Source of the DNA: Candidatus Izemoplasma sp.
Lineage (GTDB): Bacteria; Bacillota_I; Bacilli_A; Izemoplasmatales; Izemoplasmataceae
Assembly: GCA_007117565.1 (NCBI GenBank)
Contig: SKGG01000063.1
Location: forward strand, 1 to 13,012
Reading direction: 5' to 3'
DNA length: 13,012 nt
Shown: positions 12,578 to 13,012 of the stretch, in pieces
Position numbering within the stretch: the first letter of the stretch is position 1
How the letters are laid out: each line of letters opens with the position of its first letter
Notes under the pieces: model-generated
Database searches by the model: none
The model's input: the letters and a program-made list of their open reading frames with translations, nothing else
What the model was told of the DNA's origin: nothing
Translations under genes and position numbers: made by a program

Positions 12578-13012
12578 GACGTTTCACCTGACAGATGAGC
12601 AAATATAGCGCATACGCGACTGACCGATGGCGAATGGTATGACGGTCGCCTGGGAAAAACCGTTCAAACGTATGGGTCTTGCCTTCATAATGAATGCCAA
12701 AAGCCACGGTGCCCACAGGCTTATCAGACGTTCCACCACTCGGACCAGCGATGCCTGAAATGGCTAAGGTGATGTCTGCTTTAGTTTTTAAAGCTAAGCC
12801 TTCAGCCATCGCTGATACGGCTTCTTTAGAGACCACACCAAAAGAAGAAATGACGCTTGGATGAAGATCTAAGATGCGTGTTTTAACGTCGTTATCGTAA
12901 AGCACATAGCTTTCTTTAAACACTTCTGAAACGCCAGGCACATTGCCTAAACGCCCACTGAAAAGGCCTGTCGTACAGGATTCGATGACCGAAATGGTCT
13001 CATGTCGCTGCA
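12567..13012 (-). CDS. cinA: CinA/PncC C-terminal (NMN deamidase) domain, 5' end outside the window
   Basis: The frame is open to the right edge, so the start is missing; about 148 residues are visible. The edge sequence reads ESCTTGLFSGRLGNVPGVSE, the conserved opening of the CinA C-terminal domain, followed by SGIAGPSGG and KPVGTVAFGI, all typical of nicotinamide mononucleotide amidohydrolase (PncC), which converts NMN to nicotinic acid mononucleotide in NAD recycling. A GTG at 12941 is not the real start because the conserved motif lies upstream of it. Whether the gene also has the N-terminal MoaB-like domain of full CinA cannot be seen. The stop is TAA within the overlap with the hydrolase gene. 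Confidence 0.92.
   Translation of the reverse strand, partial: QRHETISVIESCTTGLFSGRLGNVPGVSEVFKESYVLYDNDVKTRILDLHPSVISSFGVVSKEAVSAMAEGLALKTKADITLAISGIAGPSGGTSDKPVGTVAFGIHYEGKTHTFERFFPGDRHTIRHRSVAYALYLLICQVKRHGC

Noticed and set aside
12939..12941. GTG as the start of the CinA-domain gene
   Set aside because: The conserved ESCTTGLFSG motif lies upstream in the same open frame, so the gene continues beyond the right edge.
1..13012. CRISPR arrays, tRNA or rRNA genes, insertion sequences, prophage or a new defence system
   Set aside because: No direct repeat array, cloverleaf, transposase, integrase or defence-type domain could be found; the gene content is housekeeping apart from the MATE gene, the transporter, the lipoprotein and the hydrolase.

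Overview
The window is compact bacterial chromosome that looks like Bacillota or Mollicutes. GC content is roughly low-to-mid forties by eye. Every gene carries a strong GGAGG-type ribosome binding site, and all genes but two lie on the minus strand. The gene set (topA, prmC, prfA, dnaB, gdpP-rplI, rpsR, ssb, rpsF, cinA) is core housekeeping. gdpP is fused in frame to rplI; from memory, such fusions are annotated in Acholeplasma-type Mollicutes as a bifunctional signaling protein/L9. UGA acts as a stop: both the gdpP-rplI and dnaB frames end at TGA exactly where the families end. This fits a standard-code lineage such as Acholeplasmatales or a relative, not UGA=Trp Mycoplasma. The taxonomic placement is inference.

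Reading the minus strand from right to left: a 5'-truncated cinA/pncC overlaps an alpha/beta hydrolase. Next comes the rpsF-ssb-rpsR operon, with its own extended -10 promoter and a structured leader, ending at a bidirectional terminator (10681-10709). Two plus-strand genes follow: a COG1738/YhhQ-type queuosine-precursor transporter and a small cytochrome b5-like lipoprotein, each with its own promoter and terminator. The minus strand resumes with gdpP-rplI-dnaB (ATGA overlap, then a terminator), a MATE transporter, prfA and prmC (tightly packed, then a terminator overlapping the topA promoter), and topA. At the left edge, just past topA, a promoter carrying a perfect palindrome fires leftwards into a gene outside the window.

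The layout resembles the rpsF-ssb-rpsR and gdpP-rplI-dnaC blocks of Bacillus, with the two plus-strand genes lying between them. The most interesting signals are regulatory: (1) a good Shine-Dalgarno and ATG inside the gdpP-rplI fusion, positioned so that free full-length L9 could be made as well as the GdpP-L9 fusion; (2) a short preQ1-I-like aptamer running into the ribosome binding site of the queuosine-precursor transporter; (3) two perfect palindromes, one inside the spacer of the transporter promoter and one covering most of the -35 and all of the spacer of the left-edge promoter; (4) a leader before rpsF that can fold to hide its own ribosome binding site. I found no tRNA, rRNA, CRISPR array, insertion sequence or phage feature.
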